Below, in pieces: positions 1-8,991 of a stretch of DNA of 64,000 nucleotides. A model generated the notes under the pieces. The model was not told where the DNA came from. It saw only the letters and a program-made list of their open reading frames with translations, and did not search any database. The DNA lies in NCBI GenBank assembly GCA_021809105.1, contig JAKBAM010000002.1:124001-188000 (forward strand), in the 5' to 3' direction. Every line of letters starts with the position of its first letter. Positions within the stretch are counted from its first letter, which is position 1. The translations under genes were made by a program, and so were the position numbers. The stretch comes from Actinomycetes bacterium (GTDB lineage: Bacteria; Actinomycetota; Acidimicrobiia; Acidimicrobiales; Palsa-688).

Positions 1-1
1 C

Positions 2-238
2 AACTCGGTTGGACCGATCGATGAGGTGCCCAACTACCGGCGCATCCTGAGCGCAGGCGGCAACAAGAGCGCGGCAGAAGCCGCAATAGTGGGCAGCGCT
101 AGCTCGGTCCGTGGCCAGCTGCAGGCTCTGCTCGACGCGGGGGCGACCGACATTTGGGCTGGGATCTTTCCGGTTGGCGACGACCCGCTTGCGTCGGTGC
201 GCCGGACCTACGAGGTCTTGGGGGAGCTGGTCGGATAA
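2..238 (+). CDS. LLM-class (F420-type) oxidoreductase, C-terminal end only
   Basis: The window opens inside this gene, which reads in frame from base 2 to a TAA at 236-238. The 78 visible residues match the C-terminal helix-turn of luciferase-like monooxygenases: a G-S/T-x-x-x-V-x-x-x-L segment, then LDAGATDIWAGIFP and a final helix ending VLGELVG. The LLM protein at 47733-48689 ends with the same layout. Members usually oxidise or reduce alcohols and ketones with coenzyme F420. The active-site part lies outside the window, so the substrate is unknown. An in-frame GTG at 26 is only an internal codon. Confidence 0.7.
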   Translation, partial: NSVGPIDEVPNYRRILSAGGNKSAAEAAIVGSASSVRGQLQALLDAGATDIWAGIFPVGDDPLASVRRTYEVLGELVG

Positions 239-282
239 TCGGGATCCGGCGAGCCCCTCGCCGGGGCTAGAAGGCGGCGAGG

Positions 283-1668
283 TTAGAAGCCGGCGGGCAA
301 GCTTGACCTGGCCTCGGCAACAAGGAGCTCGACGTCCCGAGCGAGCAAGACGCCGGCGTCGAACGCCGATCGAGCGGCCTGCTCGAAGGCCTCGAGGTAC
401 GTGGCGCTGTCACCGTAGCGGGCGCGCAATCGCTCGGGGGAGAGGGGCCGGTAGGTGCCTCCGAGCCGGCTCTGCGGGTCCGAGTCGACCGGCAGGGAGC
501 TGTTGCATGCCACAGGACTCTCCACCTGCGGTAGCCGTATACCTCCGATGGCCAATCCGTCCTCATCGCGCATTATCCGAGGGGGGTCGCCGCTGAAGAC
601 GATACGCGGCTGCACCGGGGGTGGAGGGCCACCGGCAGCCCAGTGGCGCATGTGGTGCAGGGCCGCCTCGAACACCGGGCGGGTCGAAACCCGGTTCATC
701 CCCTCAGGCACCGGCAGAGCGAAGCCGAAGTCGCGTTCCACCACCTGCGACAGCGTCCGCATGACTTGGGCCGAGCTATGAGCGGTGCCGGCAAGCTCCC
801 ACCAGCGGAAACGATCGGTGTCGGGCTGTCGGACACGATGACAGGGCACGGCCTCCAGCTCCGAGTTCAAGATCATCACGGGGACGTCGGCATCATCGCG
901 CAACAGGTGTGACCCCCGTTCGGTCAGGCTTCGGAACGCCTCGGGATCGGCGACGTCGAATACGGCGTCGCCCACCTCGAGGGGCGAGCCCGTCCCGAAG
1001 TAGACGGTGAGAAGGAAACCGTCGATTACTCCGCTCAGGGGCTGGACGGCGTTGACGTATGTGGCCAGACGTGCGGCTGACTGTGAACCTCCGCTGGCGA
1101 TTACGTGGCGCACCGCCGCGCCACCCATCGGATCGACGCCATCAGCCCTGCGCCGGGGTCCGACAGCCTGCGACACCTGGGAGAATATGTCGTAGGAGAA
1201 GTCGTCGCTGGGAAGTGACAGCGACCCGTAGCGATCTACATCCCAGGCCACCAAACCCATCGGCGAGCGGCCTTGGCCGTGCACCCCCACCCGTTGGGCG
1301 GTAACCCCGACTACGGCGTATCCGTCACGGAGCAACCCGGCGCAGTCAACGACTCCGAAGGCGTCGAACCCGCCGGAGACGTTGTTCCAAAGCAAAAGCA
1401 CGGTCCCGTTGAAGTTCGCGGGCTCGGTCGGGCGGATTACCACCATCCTCGTCCTGAAGGGCGAAGTGCCGGTCGGGCACACCTTCCAGCGTCCGTCCGT
1501 GGACAGGGAGTGGCCCGCTGCAAGTCCGTAGCGGGTGGCGACGCCCTCCATGAAAAACTCGTCCGCTCGGTAGCCGGCACGCTCGAAGTCCAGGATCGGC
1601 AGGCCAAATGCCCAGCCATGAGATCCCCCGGTTACAGGACCGTGCACCATCGTCGCCTCGGCGCTCAT
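283..1668 (-). CDS. alpha/beta-hydrolase domain protein (long, 461 aa)
   Basis: The protein has the layout of the large alpha/beta-hydrolase-domain family seen in actinobacterial catabolic clusters. The predicted nucleophile elbow is GGSQS (Ser near residue 195), and a conserved LNSELEAV-type strand lies further on. There is no signal peptide, so it is probably cytosolic and acts on an ester or lactone that I cannot name. It starts at ATG 1668, 20 bases after the TetR gene on the same strand, so the two may be co-transcribed. ATG at residue 7 is an alternative start. Confidence 0.75.
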   Translation of the reverse strand: MSAEATMVHGPVTGGSHGWAFGLPILDFERAGYRADEFFMEGVATRYGLAAGHSLSTDGRWKVCPTGTSPFRTRMVVIRPTEPANFNGTVLLLWNNVSGGFDAFGVVDCAGLLRDGYAVVGVTAQRVGVHGQGRSPMGLVAWDVDRYGSLSLPSDDFSYDIFSQVSQAVGPRRRADGVDPMGGAAVRHVIASGGSQSAARLATYVNAVQPLSGVIDGFLLTVYFGTGSPLEVGDAVFDVADPEAFRSLTERGSHLLRDDADVPVMILNSELEAVPCHRVRQPDTDRFRWWELAGTAHSSAQVMRTLSQVVERDFGFALPVPEGMNRVSTRPVFEAALHHMRHWAAGGPPPPVQPRIVFSGDPPRIMRDEDGLAIGGIRLPQVESPVACNSSLPVDSDPQSRLGGTYRPLSPERLRARYGDSATYLEAFEQAARSAFDAGVLLARDVELLVAEARSSLPAGF

Positions 1669-1688
1669 AGTGACTGGGCGCTCGGTGC

Positions 1689-2402
1689 CTACGTGGACCT
1701 AGTCGAAGTGGCCCGCTTGACGCTGCTAGTGCGCCTTGTCGCCTTCTGCCCCGATCGCGACGGATTGACCTCGATCCGCTCGAGATAGCCCTCAACGAGA
1801 TCGATCACGTCGGCACGTCCCTTGACCACCCCGAGGTCGGCGTCCATGAGGAGGAGCTTCGGCAGGCCAGTGAGAAGGACCAGCAGCGCGTCGATCGATA
1901 CGACCGAGCCCTCGAACCGGTAGGTTCTCGGGACCTTGGCGAGGGCCTCCCTCTCGGCCCGGTGAAGCCGCTCGGTAACTGCGGCTATCTCGGTGCGGAT
2001 GGCCTTGCGATGGTTCCCGAGGGCCATCACTTCGGCGAACATCGCGGCGGTGGTCTCGTCGGTACAGTATTCCCAGATGGCTCGTAGGGGATTCCCGGGG
2101 TGCGCTTCGAGGAACTCTGCCAGGACCCGGAGGTTCTGCTCCAAACGAAGCTCCAGCAGCGCCACGAAAAGATCGTCAATAGACGGAAAGTAGTACTGGA
2201 CCAGACCAGCGGTGACACCAGCCTTCGCTGCCACGCGGCGGTAGGTCACCGCGGCGTAGCCGTCCTCGAGCATGAGCTCCTCGGTCCGCTGCAGCAGCAA
2301 GCGGCGGGTGGCGGATGTCTCTGCACCCACCCTGCGCGGGGACCGGCTCCCTGACTTGGCGCTGTTGCGCGCAGGCGATCCAGATTCGCTCGAGGTGTGC
2401 AC
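1689..2402 (-). CDS. TetR-family transcriptional regulator
   Basis: An N-terminal helix-turn-helix is plain at about residues 32-75: TRRLLLQRTEELML, then TYRRVAAKAGVTAGLVQYYFPS, the usual recognition helix followed by a YYF motif. The rest is a variable ligand-binding domain. A basic Ser/Arg-rich stretch precedes the HTH, so the GTG start at 2402 may be too far upstream. It lies between an SDR (2492-3259) and a hydrolase (283-1668) on the same strand and probably represses this small group. The ligand is unknown. Confidence 0.85.
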   Translation of the reverse strand: MHTSSESGSPARNSAKSGSRSPRRVGAETSATRRLLLQRTEELMLEDGYAAVTYRRVAAKAGVTAGLVQYYFPSIDDLFVALLELRLEQNLRVLAEFLEAHPGNPLRAIWEYCTDETTAAMFAEVMALGNHRKAIRTEIAAVTERLHRAEREALAKVPRTYRFEGSVVSIDALLVLLTGLPKLLLMDADLGVVKGRADVIDLVEGYLERIEVNPSRSGQKATRRTSSVKRATSTRST

Positions 2403-2491
2403 AGAGATATTGTACGTCTCCGCACGCGAAGAGGGTTCTGGCGCCTCGCGAAGCGTCCCGGACGAAGGTTCGGGCCGCTGCAGAGACGTCG

Positions 2492-3259
2492 CTACGGGCA
2501 GACGAAGCCCCCGTCGACGGGCAAGGCCACCCCGGTGATGAACGACGACTCGTCGCTGGCGAGGAAGAGCGCTGTGTTCGCGATCTCAGAAGCAAGGCCC
2601 CAGCGGTTCATCGGAACGTTCTTCGGAGGCGGGTATGCCTCGGAGGGGGGCTGCTGACCTGCGGTACCGCTGTCCCGGGCTCCCTTGACCAAGCCGGTCC
2701 AAAACATCCCGGGACAGATCACATTGCAACGGATGCCGAGCTCGGCATAGTCCATTGCTGCGGCTTTGCTGAGCTGGATGGCCCCCGCCTTAGCGGCACC
2801 GTAGATGGAATGCCCCTTCCAACCGATCAGCCCCGCAGCTGATGCAGTAGTGACGATCGAGCCGCCGCCGTTACGAAGCATGGCCTGGATGCCGTACTTC
2901 ATTCCAAAGAAGACGCCCTTGAGGTTGGTGCCCAGCACGACATCCCAATTCTCCATGGTTTGCTCGTGGAGAGGCATGATCGGACCACCGAACCCGGCGT
3001 TGTTGAAAAGTACATCGAGCTTGCTGAAATGTCCCTCCGCCGTCGCGATCATTTGCTCGACGTCCGACTCGACGGAGATATCTACGTGGACGGCCACTGC
3101 ATCGTCGCCGATGAGCTTGGCGGTCACTTCTTCCTCGCCGCTCCGGTCGGCACAGACGACCTTGGCCCCCTCTCGGGCGAACAGCACCGCGGAGGCTCGC
3201 CCCATGCCTGAGCCCGCTCCCGTTATGACGGCTACCTTCCCGTCAAGCCTTCCCACCAC
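2492..3259 (-). CDS. SDR-family NAD(P)-dependent oxidoreductase
   Basis: This is a classical short-chain dehydrogenase of 255 aa. The cofactor motif TGAGSGMGRA is near residue 14, an NNAG strand near 87, a Ser in TTASAAG near 138 and the catalytic YGAAK near 154. A terminal FLASDESSFITGVALPVDGG segment closes the fold. An Asp-Arg (CADRS) after the second strand favours NAD over NADP. The start is GTG 3259 behind an AGGAGG box about five bases upstream. It likely oxidises a secondary alcohol; the substrate is unknown. Confidence 0.9.
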   Translation of the reverse strand: MVGRLDGKVAVITGAGSGMGRASAVLFAREGAKVVCADRSGEEEVTAKLIGDDAVAVHVDISVESDVEQMIATAEGHFSKLDVLFNNAGFGGPIMPLHEQTMENWDVVLGTNLKGVFFGMKYGIQAMLRNGGGSIVTTASAAGLIGWKGHSIYGAAKAGAIQLSKAAAMDYAELGIRCNVICPGMFWTGLVKGARDSGTAGQQPPSEAYPPPKNVPMNRWGLASEIANTALFLASDESSFITGVALPVDGGFVCP

Positions 3260-3389
3260 CTGAGCCTCCTAGTAGATCGTGGCACATGCCAGTAAAACCG
3301 GCGTGAGCTGCCTTACATATGTCTAACATGGTTCGACGACGCCGTCAAGCCGTCGGCGCTCGGACCGTTTTGACCCCAAGGGAGCTGAC

Positions 3390-3953
3390 ATGACCAACGA
3401 CGATGACCTCCAAAGCCTGCGCCGCGATGTGAATTATCTCAAGGATCGACAAGCTATCCTCGACTGCATTGCCAGTCAGTCACGCGGCCACGACCGCCAT
3501 GACGTCGACGTGCTAACCGGTGCCTACCATCCGGACGGCTGGGACGAACATGGCACGGCCGTCAAGAGCGGTTCCGAGTATGCCGGTTGGGCCAACGCTA
3601 CGCATGCCGCCGGGTCGCAGGTCAATATGCATCATGTCACTACCCATCTATGTGAAATAGAAGGCGAGGTAGCTCATGCCGAGAGCTATGTGATAGGTGC
3701 GATGCTCAATCACGACGGTGTGACGGCCAGACTCCTGTGCGGTCGCTACATCGACCGGCTGGAAAAGCGCGACGGCATATGGCGACTGGCGGTGCGTCGC
3801 TCGACCGTAGAGGTGGCCTTGACCGCTGACGCGTCGATCCTGGAAGCAGACGTCTTTCGCGACCGCCACTTCGCTAAGGGCTCGCGCGACGAGCGGGATC
3901 TCTCGTACCGACGTCCCCTGGAGATCGACACTCCAGCGCCCGAAGTCTGGTAG
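3390..3953 (+). CDS. SnoaL-like (NTF2-fold) protein
   Basis: The 187-residue protein fits the SnoaL_4 type of NTF2-like fold. An N-terminal helix (RDVNYLKDRQAILDCIASQSRGHDRHDVD) is followed by a cone-shaped sheet with HHVTTHLCEIEGEVAHAESYV and RYIDRLEKRDGIWRLAVRR. Such proteins occur beside Rieske oxygenases and SDRs as cyclases, dehydratases or small accessory subunits. The start is ATG 3390 behind AAGGGAG. It is divergent from the SDR at 2492-3259, with a 130-base gap. Its role here is not known. Confidence 0.8.
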   Translation: MTNDDDLQSLRRDVNYLKDRQAILDCIASQSRGHDRHDVDVLTGAYHPDGWDEHGTAVKSGSEYAGWANATHAAGSQVNMHHVTTHLCEIEGEVAHAESYVIGAMLNHDGVTARLLCGRYIDRLEKRDGIWRLAVRRSTVEVALTADASILEADVFRDRHFAKGSRDERDLSYRRPLEIDTPAPEVW

Positions 3954-3993
3954 CCCTTTGGTTCGGAGTCGGTGTGGCATACCGGAGGTACGC

Positions 3994-4197
3994 ATGGCTG
4001 TGCGCTACGAGATCAAGCACGGTGCGCACCTGAGCAAGATCTCGGCTTCGGGTGGGGTCATGTCGCACAACACGCTGGCGGCAAGCAGCACTACTCCGAC
4101 GGCCAAATTCGCAGGGTCTACCTTCCATCTCGTACGAGGAGCTGACCCGTTGTGCGGTCACGTCGTCCCCGGCAAGACGGTGGCTCCGTCCCAGTGA
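3994..4197 (+). pseudogene. C-terminal fragment of an ABC-type substrate-binding protein
   Basis: The last 35 or so residues copy the C-terminus of the binding lipoprotein at 13481-14719. Here the text is KFAGSTFHLVRGADPLCGHVVP; there it is KFAGSTFHLVPHADPICGSIIP. A weaker LSxIxxxSAGG match lies just before it, with about ten residues apparently lost between. No lipobox or sugar-cleft domains precede it, so this cannot be a working binding protein. A CGGAGG box lies six bases before ATG 3994, so a 67-residue peptide could still be translated. It sits directly before an esterase, as the intact gene does. Confidence 0.7.
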
Positions 4198-4210
4198 TGA
4201 GTTGTCGACC

Positions 4211-5143
4211 ATGACTAGCACGCCACCGACGTGGTACCAGATGATCCACGCTCTCGAACTGATGACCCAAGAGGAGCGGAAGGCAGCGATGCCGGCGACG
4301 CTCTCCACCGACGAGCTCGTTGCGCGGTTCCCCGAGCTAGCTGCTGTCAAGGCCTGCGACTTTGCGATCGAGGGTCCGCACGGCACTATCCCTTGCCGGA
4401 GTTACCGCTTACCGGGCGACGGCACCCGGGCCTGCCTCGTGTGGGCACATGGTGGCGGGTTCGTCGCTGGCGACTTGGACATGGCCGAGGCGCACTGGGT
4501 GGGCCTCATGATCGCGGCGCGTGGGGTCAACGTTATGAGTATCGACTACCACAAATGCCTCGACGGAGCGCGGTTCCCGCTGCCATCCGATGACGTACTA
4601 GCGGCATGGCTGTGGGCAGTCACCAACGCGGCCTGGCTGGGAACGACGGCCCAGAACATCCATCTCGGCGGGGCCAGCGCAGGCGCCAACCTGGTCGCTG
4701 GTGTAACCAAGCGGCTGCGAGACGGCGCCGGTCTTATGCCCAAGTCCACGATCCTCGCGTACCCATTGGTCCACCAAGAGCTCCCACCAGCGAGCGCGGA
4801 GTTGGCCGCCAGGCTCGCCACCGAATCGACGGCGTTTACCGCTGAGGCAGTCCAGCAGATCAACATGCATTACGCAGGCACTCGGGAGGCTCTCGACGAT
4901 CCCTACGCCTTTGCCTCCAACGGTGACATTTCTGGTCAGCCGCCTTTCTTCATCCTCAACTCCGAAGCAGACTCGCTGCGCTCGTCGGGGGAGGCCTACG
5001 CCGCCCAGCTAGAGGCTGCCGGGGTGACGGTCGTCGCAACATACGAGCCTGGCACGTCGCACGGCCACCTGAACGAGCCGGCATTGCCTGCGGCAGCAAC
5101 GAGCATCCAACGCATCTTCGGCTGGATCGACACCTACCGTTGA
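4211..5143 (+). CDS. HSL-family alpha/beta-hydrolase (esterase)
   Basis: This is a hormone-sensitive-lipase-type esterase of 310 aa. It has the oxyanion motif HGGGF near residue 82, the nucleophile elbow GASAG near 155, ILNSEADSLRS for the acid and TSHGH for the base near 284. ATG 4211 is chosen because the in-frame extension upstream overlaps the binding-protein fragment. It is only distantly like the two related esterases at 5190 and 14747. It probably hydrolyses a short-chain or aryl ester in the cytosol. Confidence 0.85.
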   Translation: MTSTPPTWYQMIHALELMTQEERKAAMPATLSTDELVARFPELAAVKACDFAIEGPHGTIPCRSYRLPGDGTRACLVWAHGGGFVAGDLDMAEAHWVGLMIAARGVNVMSIDYHKCLDGARFPLPSDDVLAAWLWAVTNAAWLGTTAQNIHLGGASAGANLVAGVTKRLRDGAGLMPKSTILAYPLVHQELPPASAELAARLATESTAFTAEAVQQINMHYAGTREALDDPYAFASNGDISGQPPFFILNSEADSLRSSGEAYAAQLEAAGVTVVATYEPGTSHGHLNEPALPAAATSIQRIFGWIDTYR

Positions 5144-5189
5144 CCTGAGAACCCCACCGTGTCGAACTCGCACAAAGGAGCCGATAGAG

Positions 5190-6221
5190 TTGGCAGACGC
5201 CAGGTTTCAGTCTCAGGGAGCGCTCCACCTGCCGGCTAGGGACATACCTGTCCCTACCTCTGTGAGCAGAGAAGCGCAAGCTCTCCTTGCGCTGGGTCAG
5301 CTGGCCCCAGCTGGTGGCGTTGTATGGCCGCTCCCAGCTGACGTCGACGGCTGGAAGGTGCTGATCCTAGAGCAGGACAGAGTTACCCTAGAGGTCCTCT
5401 CGCAGGGCACTATGGCGTCTATCGTGGGCTTCACATCGCCACGGTCCAGCGCAAGCGTGGAGGTCGAGGACATGCTGGTGGCCGGCGTGAGCGTCTATGT
5501 GGCGACCCCGGGAGGAGTGGCTGAGGACGACCGCCGGGTCTATCTCGACCTGCATGGCGGCGGGTTCGTTTTCGGTGGAGGCGATCTGTGCCGCTGGGCC
5601 ACGGCCGACATGGCGCCGTGGATCGGGGCCCGCGTGTGGTCCATCGATTATCGGATGCCACCGGACCATCCCTATCCTGCGGCACTCGATGATTGTGTGG
5701 CGGTGTACCGCGCCCTGCTCGAGCAGCGCGACCACACCGAAATAATCGTCGGCGGTGGATCTGCGGGTGGCAATCTGGCCGCCGCCCTTGTACTGCGAGC
5801 CAGGGACGAAGGCCTTCCATTGCCTGCTGCAGCGGTGTTGATGACCCCAGCCGTCGACCTAACCGCCTCGGGCGACACGTGGCAGACAAACATGGGAGTC
5901 GATTGGGGATTCGGCGGTAGCTTCCAGCCGGCGTTCAGCTTGTACGCCGGCGAGCAGGATGTGCACCACCCGTACGTCTCGCCGTTGTACGGCGACTTCT
6001 CGAAGGCGTTCCCGCCGACGATTCTCACCAGTGGCACGCGAGACGTTGTTTTGTCTGACACGGTCCGCATGCACCGAGCGCTTCGAGCCGCCGGCATCTC
6101 GGCAGAGCTGCACGTTTGGGAAGCTGCGAGCCATGGCATGTTCATGGGATTGGCGGCAGAAGACGCCGAGCACAAGCAGGAGATCCGGCGATTCATCGAC
6201 CTGCACTGGCCGCCTTCATGA
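5190..6221 (+). CDS. HSL-family alpha/beta-hydrolase (esterase), paralogue of 14747-15715
   Basis: This 343-residue esterase carries LHGGGFVFGGGDLCR, the nucleophile elbow GGGSAGGN, ILTSGTRD and ASHGMF. It is a clear paralogue of the protein at 14747-15715. Shared stretches include RDIPVPxSVSREAQ, the GGGSAGGN elbow and LLRARDEGLPLPAAAV-like text. The start is TTG 5190, nine bases after AAAGGAG, with no ATG that would keep the conserved N-terminus. Its stop overlaps the ATG of the rhamnosidase gene (ATGA at 6218-6221), so the two are translationally coupled. That suggests joint removal of acyl and rhamnosyl groups. Confidence 0.87.
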   Translation: MADARFQSQGALHLPARDIPVPTSVSREAQALLALGQLAPAGGVVWPLPADVDGWKVLILEQDRVTLEVLSQGTMASIVGFTSPRSSASVEVEDMLVAGVSVYVATPGGVAEDDRRVYLDLHGGGFVFGGGDLCRWATADMAPWIGARVWSIDYRMPPDHPYPAALDDCVAVYRALLEQRDHTEIIVGGGSAGGNLAAALVLRARDEGLPLPAAAVLMTPAVDLTASGDTWQTNMGVDWGFGGSFQPAFSLYAGEQDVHHPYVSPLYGDFSKAFPPTILTSGTRDVVLSDTVRMHRALRAAGISAELHVWEAASHGMFMGLAAEDAEHKQEIRRFIDLHWPPS

Positions 6222-8817
6222 GCTCGCCACTGGCAGGCGCTCCAAGCCACCTGCGGGTTGAGCACCTAGACGGTGCCGTCCTAGGGCTCGGCGACCGCTG
6301 CCCTCGGCTCTCGTGGCGACTCCCCGCTGGAGCCATCAGCCAGCGTTCGTACCGGATCGAGGTCGACGGCAGGGAGGCCGGGGAGATTCGCTCCGAGCAG
6401 AGTGTGCTGGTGCCGTGGCCGGCAGAGGCGGTTGCGTCTCGCCGGCGAGTCGAGTGGCGGGTGCGGGTGTGCACCGACGCGGGCGAGAGCGACTGGTCGG
6501 AACCCGCCTGGTTCGAGACTGGCCTGCTCGATCCTTCCGATTGGGTGGCTCGGTGGGTGGAGCCCGTCGAAGAACAGCGTACCGCCCACGTCCTCCGTCA
6601 CACCTTCGAGCTGGGGGGAGCGGTGGCGGGTGGGCGCCTGTATGCCACGGCTCACGGGATCTACGAGACGTTTCTAAACGGCGAAAGGGTCGGGGATGTC
6701 GAGCCGCCCCCGGTTTTACCAGCTACGGAACGAGGCTGCAGGTCCAGGTCTACGACGTGTCGGGGCTCCTGGCAACGGGGCCGAACGTCTGGGAGGTGGC
6801 TCTGAGCGATGGCTGGTACCGAGGTCGTACAAGCTTCACCCAGAGTCGGGACGGGTACGGGAGCCGCCTGGCGTTTCTCGGCCAGCTGCATGCCGGTGAG
6901 GTCGTGGTGGCGACTGGACGGGATTGGCACTCGTCGGACGGCCGTGTTGTCACCGCCGACTTGATGGCCGGCCAGGTCGAGGACCATAGGCGCCTGGGCG
7001 GGGAGGGGAGACCGGTTGCGGTGTGTGATTACGACCTGGCTCGTCTGGTCTATTCGCCCGCGCCACCCAGCCGGCGGGTGCAGGAGGTCAGGCCGGTGTC
7101 GGTGACCCGTCCAGCCCCGGATCGTCAGGTCGTCGATTTGGGACAGAACATCAATGGATGGGTGCGCCTCGGGGATCTGGGGCCAGCCGGCACGTCAGTG
7201 GCGTTGGTCCACGGTGAGGCGCTCGACGAGAGGGGCGATGTGACCCAGGAGCACCTGGCGGCGATCGACTTCGTCACCGGTGAAAGGCTGTCCGTTGGCC
7301 AGACTGACTTGGTGATCTCGGCGGGGACCGAAGGCGACGTGTTCGAGCCCCGCCATACCACCCACGGCTTCCAGTACGTCCGGGTCGAGGGTCATCCTCG
7401 CCGGCTGAGCCCCGACGATGTCACCGGAGTCGTGGTGCACACCGACTTGCGGCGGACCGGATGGTTCCGCTGCAGCGACCAGCGACTCAACCGGCTCCAT
7501 GATATCGCCGAGTGGAGTTTCCGGGACAACGCCTGCGAGATACCCACCGACTGCCCGCAGCGCGAGCGCGCCGGCTGGACCGGGGACTGGCAGGTGTTCG
7601 TACCTACTGCAGCGTTTCTCTATGACGTTGCCGGTTTCTCACTGAAGTGGCTGCGCGACGTGGCCGCCGAGCAGCTGCCCGACGGATGTATCACCAACTA
7701 CGTCCCCGATCCCCACCGCCATCTCGCCACGTCGGAAACATGGCCTTTCCATCACGGCGCTGCCGGCTGGGGCGATGCGATCGTCATGGTGCCGTGGGAG
7801 TTGTGGCGAGCGTACGCTGACCTCGAAGTACTCGCCGAGATGTGGCCATCGATGGTCAAATGGGTCGAATACGCGGCGAATTCGGCGCGCAACTGGCGTC
7901 ACCGAAGCCGGGCAGAATCCCGGCCGGCGCCGGCTCCCCATGAGGTATTCGTCTGGGACGGTACCTTTCACTGGGGCGAGCATGCCGAGCCTGGCCCCTA
8001 CGACGTCTCAGTCCTCAGTGCGGATCACGGGGCGGTAGCCACGGCGTTCCTGCAGCACTCCTCGGTTCTCCTCGCCCGCGTCGCGCAGCTGCTCGGGCGG
8101 GATCGCGAGGCACGAAGTTACGACGCGCTCGCTGCCAACGTGCTCGGCGCCTGGCAGAAAGAGTTCATTAGCCCCGACGGATCGCTGATCCCCGATACCC
8201 AGGCCAACCACGTTCGGGCCCTCGCATTCCATCTGGTGCCCGACGAGCTTCGTGCTCAGACTGCCGCTCGACTGGTAGAGCTGATCCGCGAGGCCGGCAC
8301 GCACCTCGGAACCGGCTTCCTCGCGACCCCATACCTCCTGCCGGTGCTGGCCGAGACCGGCTACCTCGACGTCGCCTACGAGCTCTTGCTTCAAGATTCC
8401 TGTCCTTCGTGGCTCTATATGGTCGAGAACGGGGCAACAACCGTATGGGAAACCTGGGAGGGTCTTGACGTGGAAGTCGTGTCTCCCTCCCTCAACCACT
8501 ACAGCAAAGGGGCGGTAATCTCTTTCCTCCACCGCTACGTCGCTGGCATCCAGATCCTCGACGACCATCCGGGCTACAGCCGCTTCCGGGTCCGGCCCCT
8601 GATCGGTGGGCGGCTGACCTGGGCCGACGCAGTACACGACTCGCCCTACGGGCGGATCGAGTCTTCCTGGCGCATCATCGACGACCGCACCCTGACGTTG
8701 ACCGTGACGGTCCCGCCGGGGAGTACTGCTGTGGTGGTGCTTCCAGACGGCTCCCAGCTGGAGCAGCGCGCCGGGACTGCCAGCTACCGATGCCAAGTCG
8801 ACGGATCGGGGGCATGA
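6218..8817 (+). CDS. alpha-L-rhamnosidase, GH78, with one frameshift
   Basis: This is a GH78 alpha-L-rhamnosidase read in two frames. The N-terminal beta-sandwich runs from ATG 6218 in one frame. From about 6707 the reading moves to the next frame (PGFTSYGTRLQ onward) and continues to 8817. The switch falls in a run of five C at 6707-6711, and one added C gives an unbroken protein of about 866 aa. The catalytic motif DCPQRERAGWTGD gives the Asp, Glu (general acid) and Asp near corrected residues 445, 450 and 457. TVWETWEG gives the likely general base near 745. There is no signal peptide, so it acts on imported rhamnosides. The shift may be a sequencing error or a true mutation. Confidence 0.85.
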
Positions 8818-8966
8818 AGGTCATCGTTTGCCGGTGGCTATCCCACGCGGCTACCTACCGTAATCAGCAGGAGCATCTCCTCGTTGTACTGGATCACGCC
8901 GGCGAGCTGCTTTTCGGCGTCCTTGCCGACGGGCTCATACCTCAGATGCACGAGGTATCGTCGTGA
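8814..8966 (+). CDS. small ORF, 50 aa, unknown
   Basis: An ATG at 8814 overlaps the rhamnosidase stop (ATGA) and opens a 50-codon frame ending TGA at 8966. The peptide has a plausible mix of hydrophobic and charged residues (EHLLVVLDHAGELLFGVLADGLIPQMHEV) with no cysteine pairs or clear signal. Its position and overlap fit translational coupling. I recognise no family. It could equally be a non-coding gap that happens to be open. Confidence 0.3.
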   Translation: MKVIVCRWLSHAATYRNQQEHLLVVLDHAGELLFGVLADGLIPQMHEVSS

Positions 8967-8991
8967 GCCGAGCCACCGCCGGGAGGGCGTC

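Noticed and set aside
3305-3318. GTGAG and CTTAC arms in the gap before the SnoaL-like gene
   Set aside because: The arms are spaced by four bases instead of two, so the site does not fit the 36-63 kb repeat. It may be another regulator's site.
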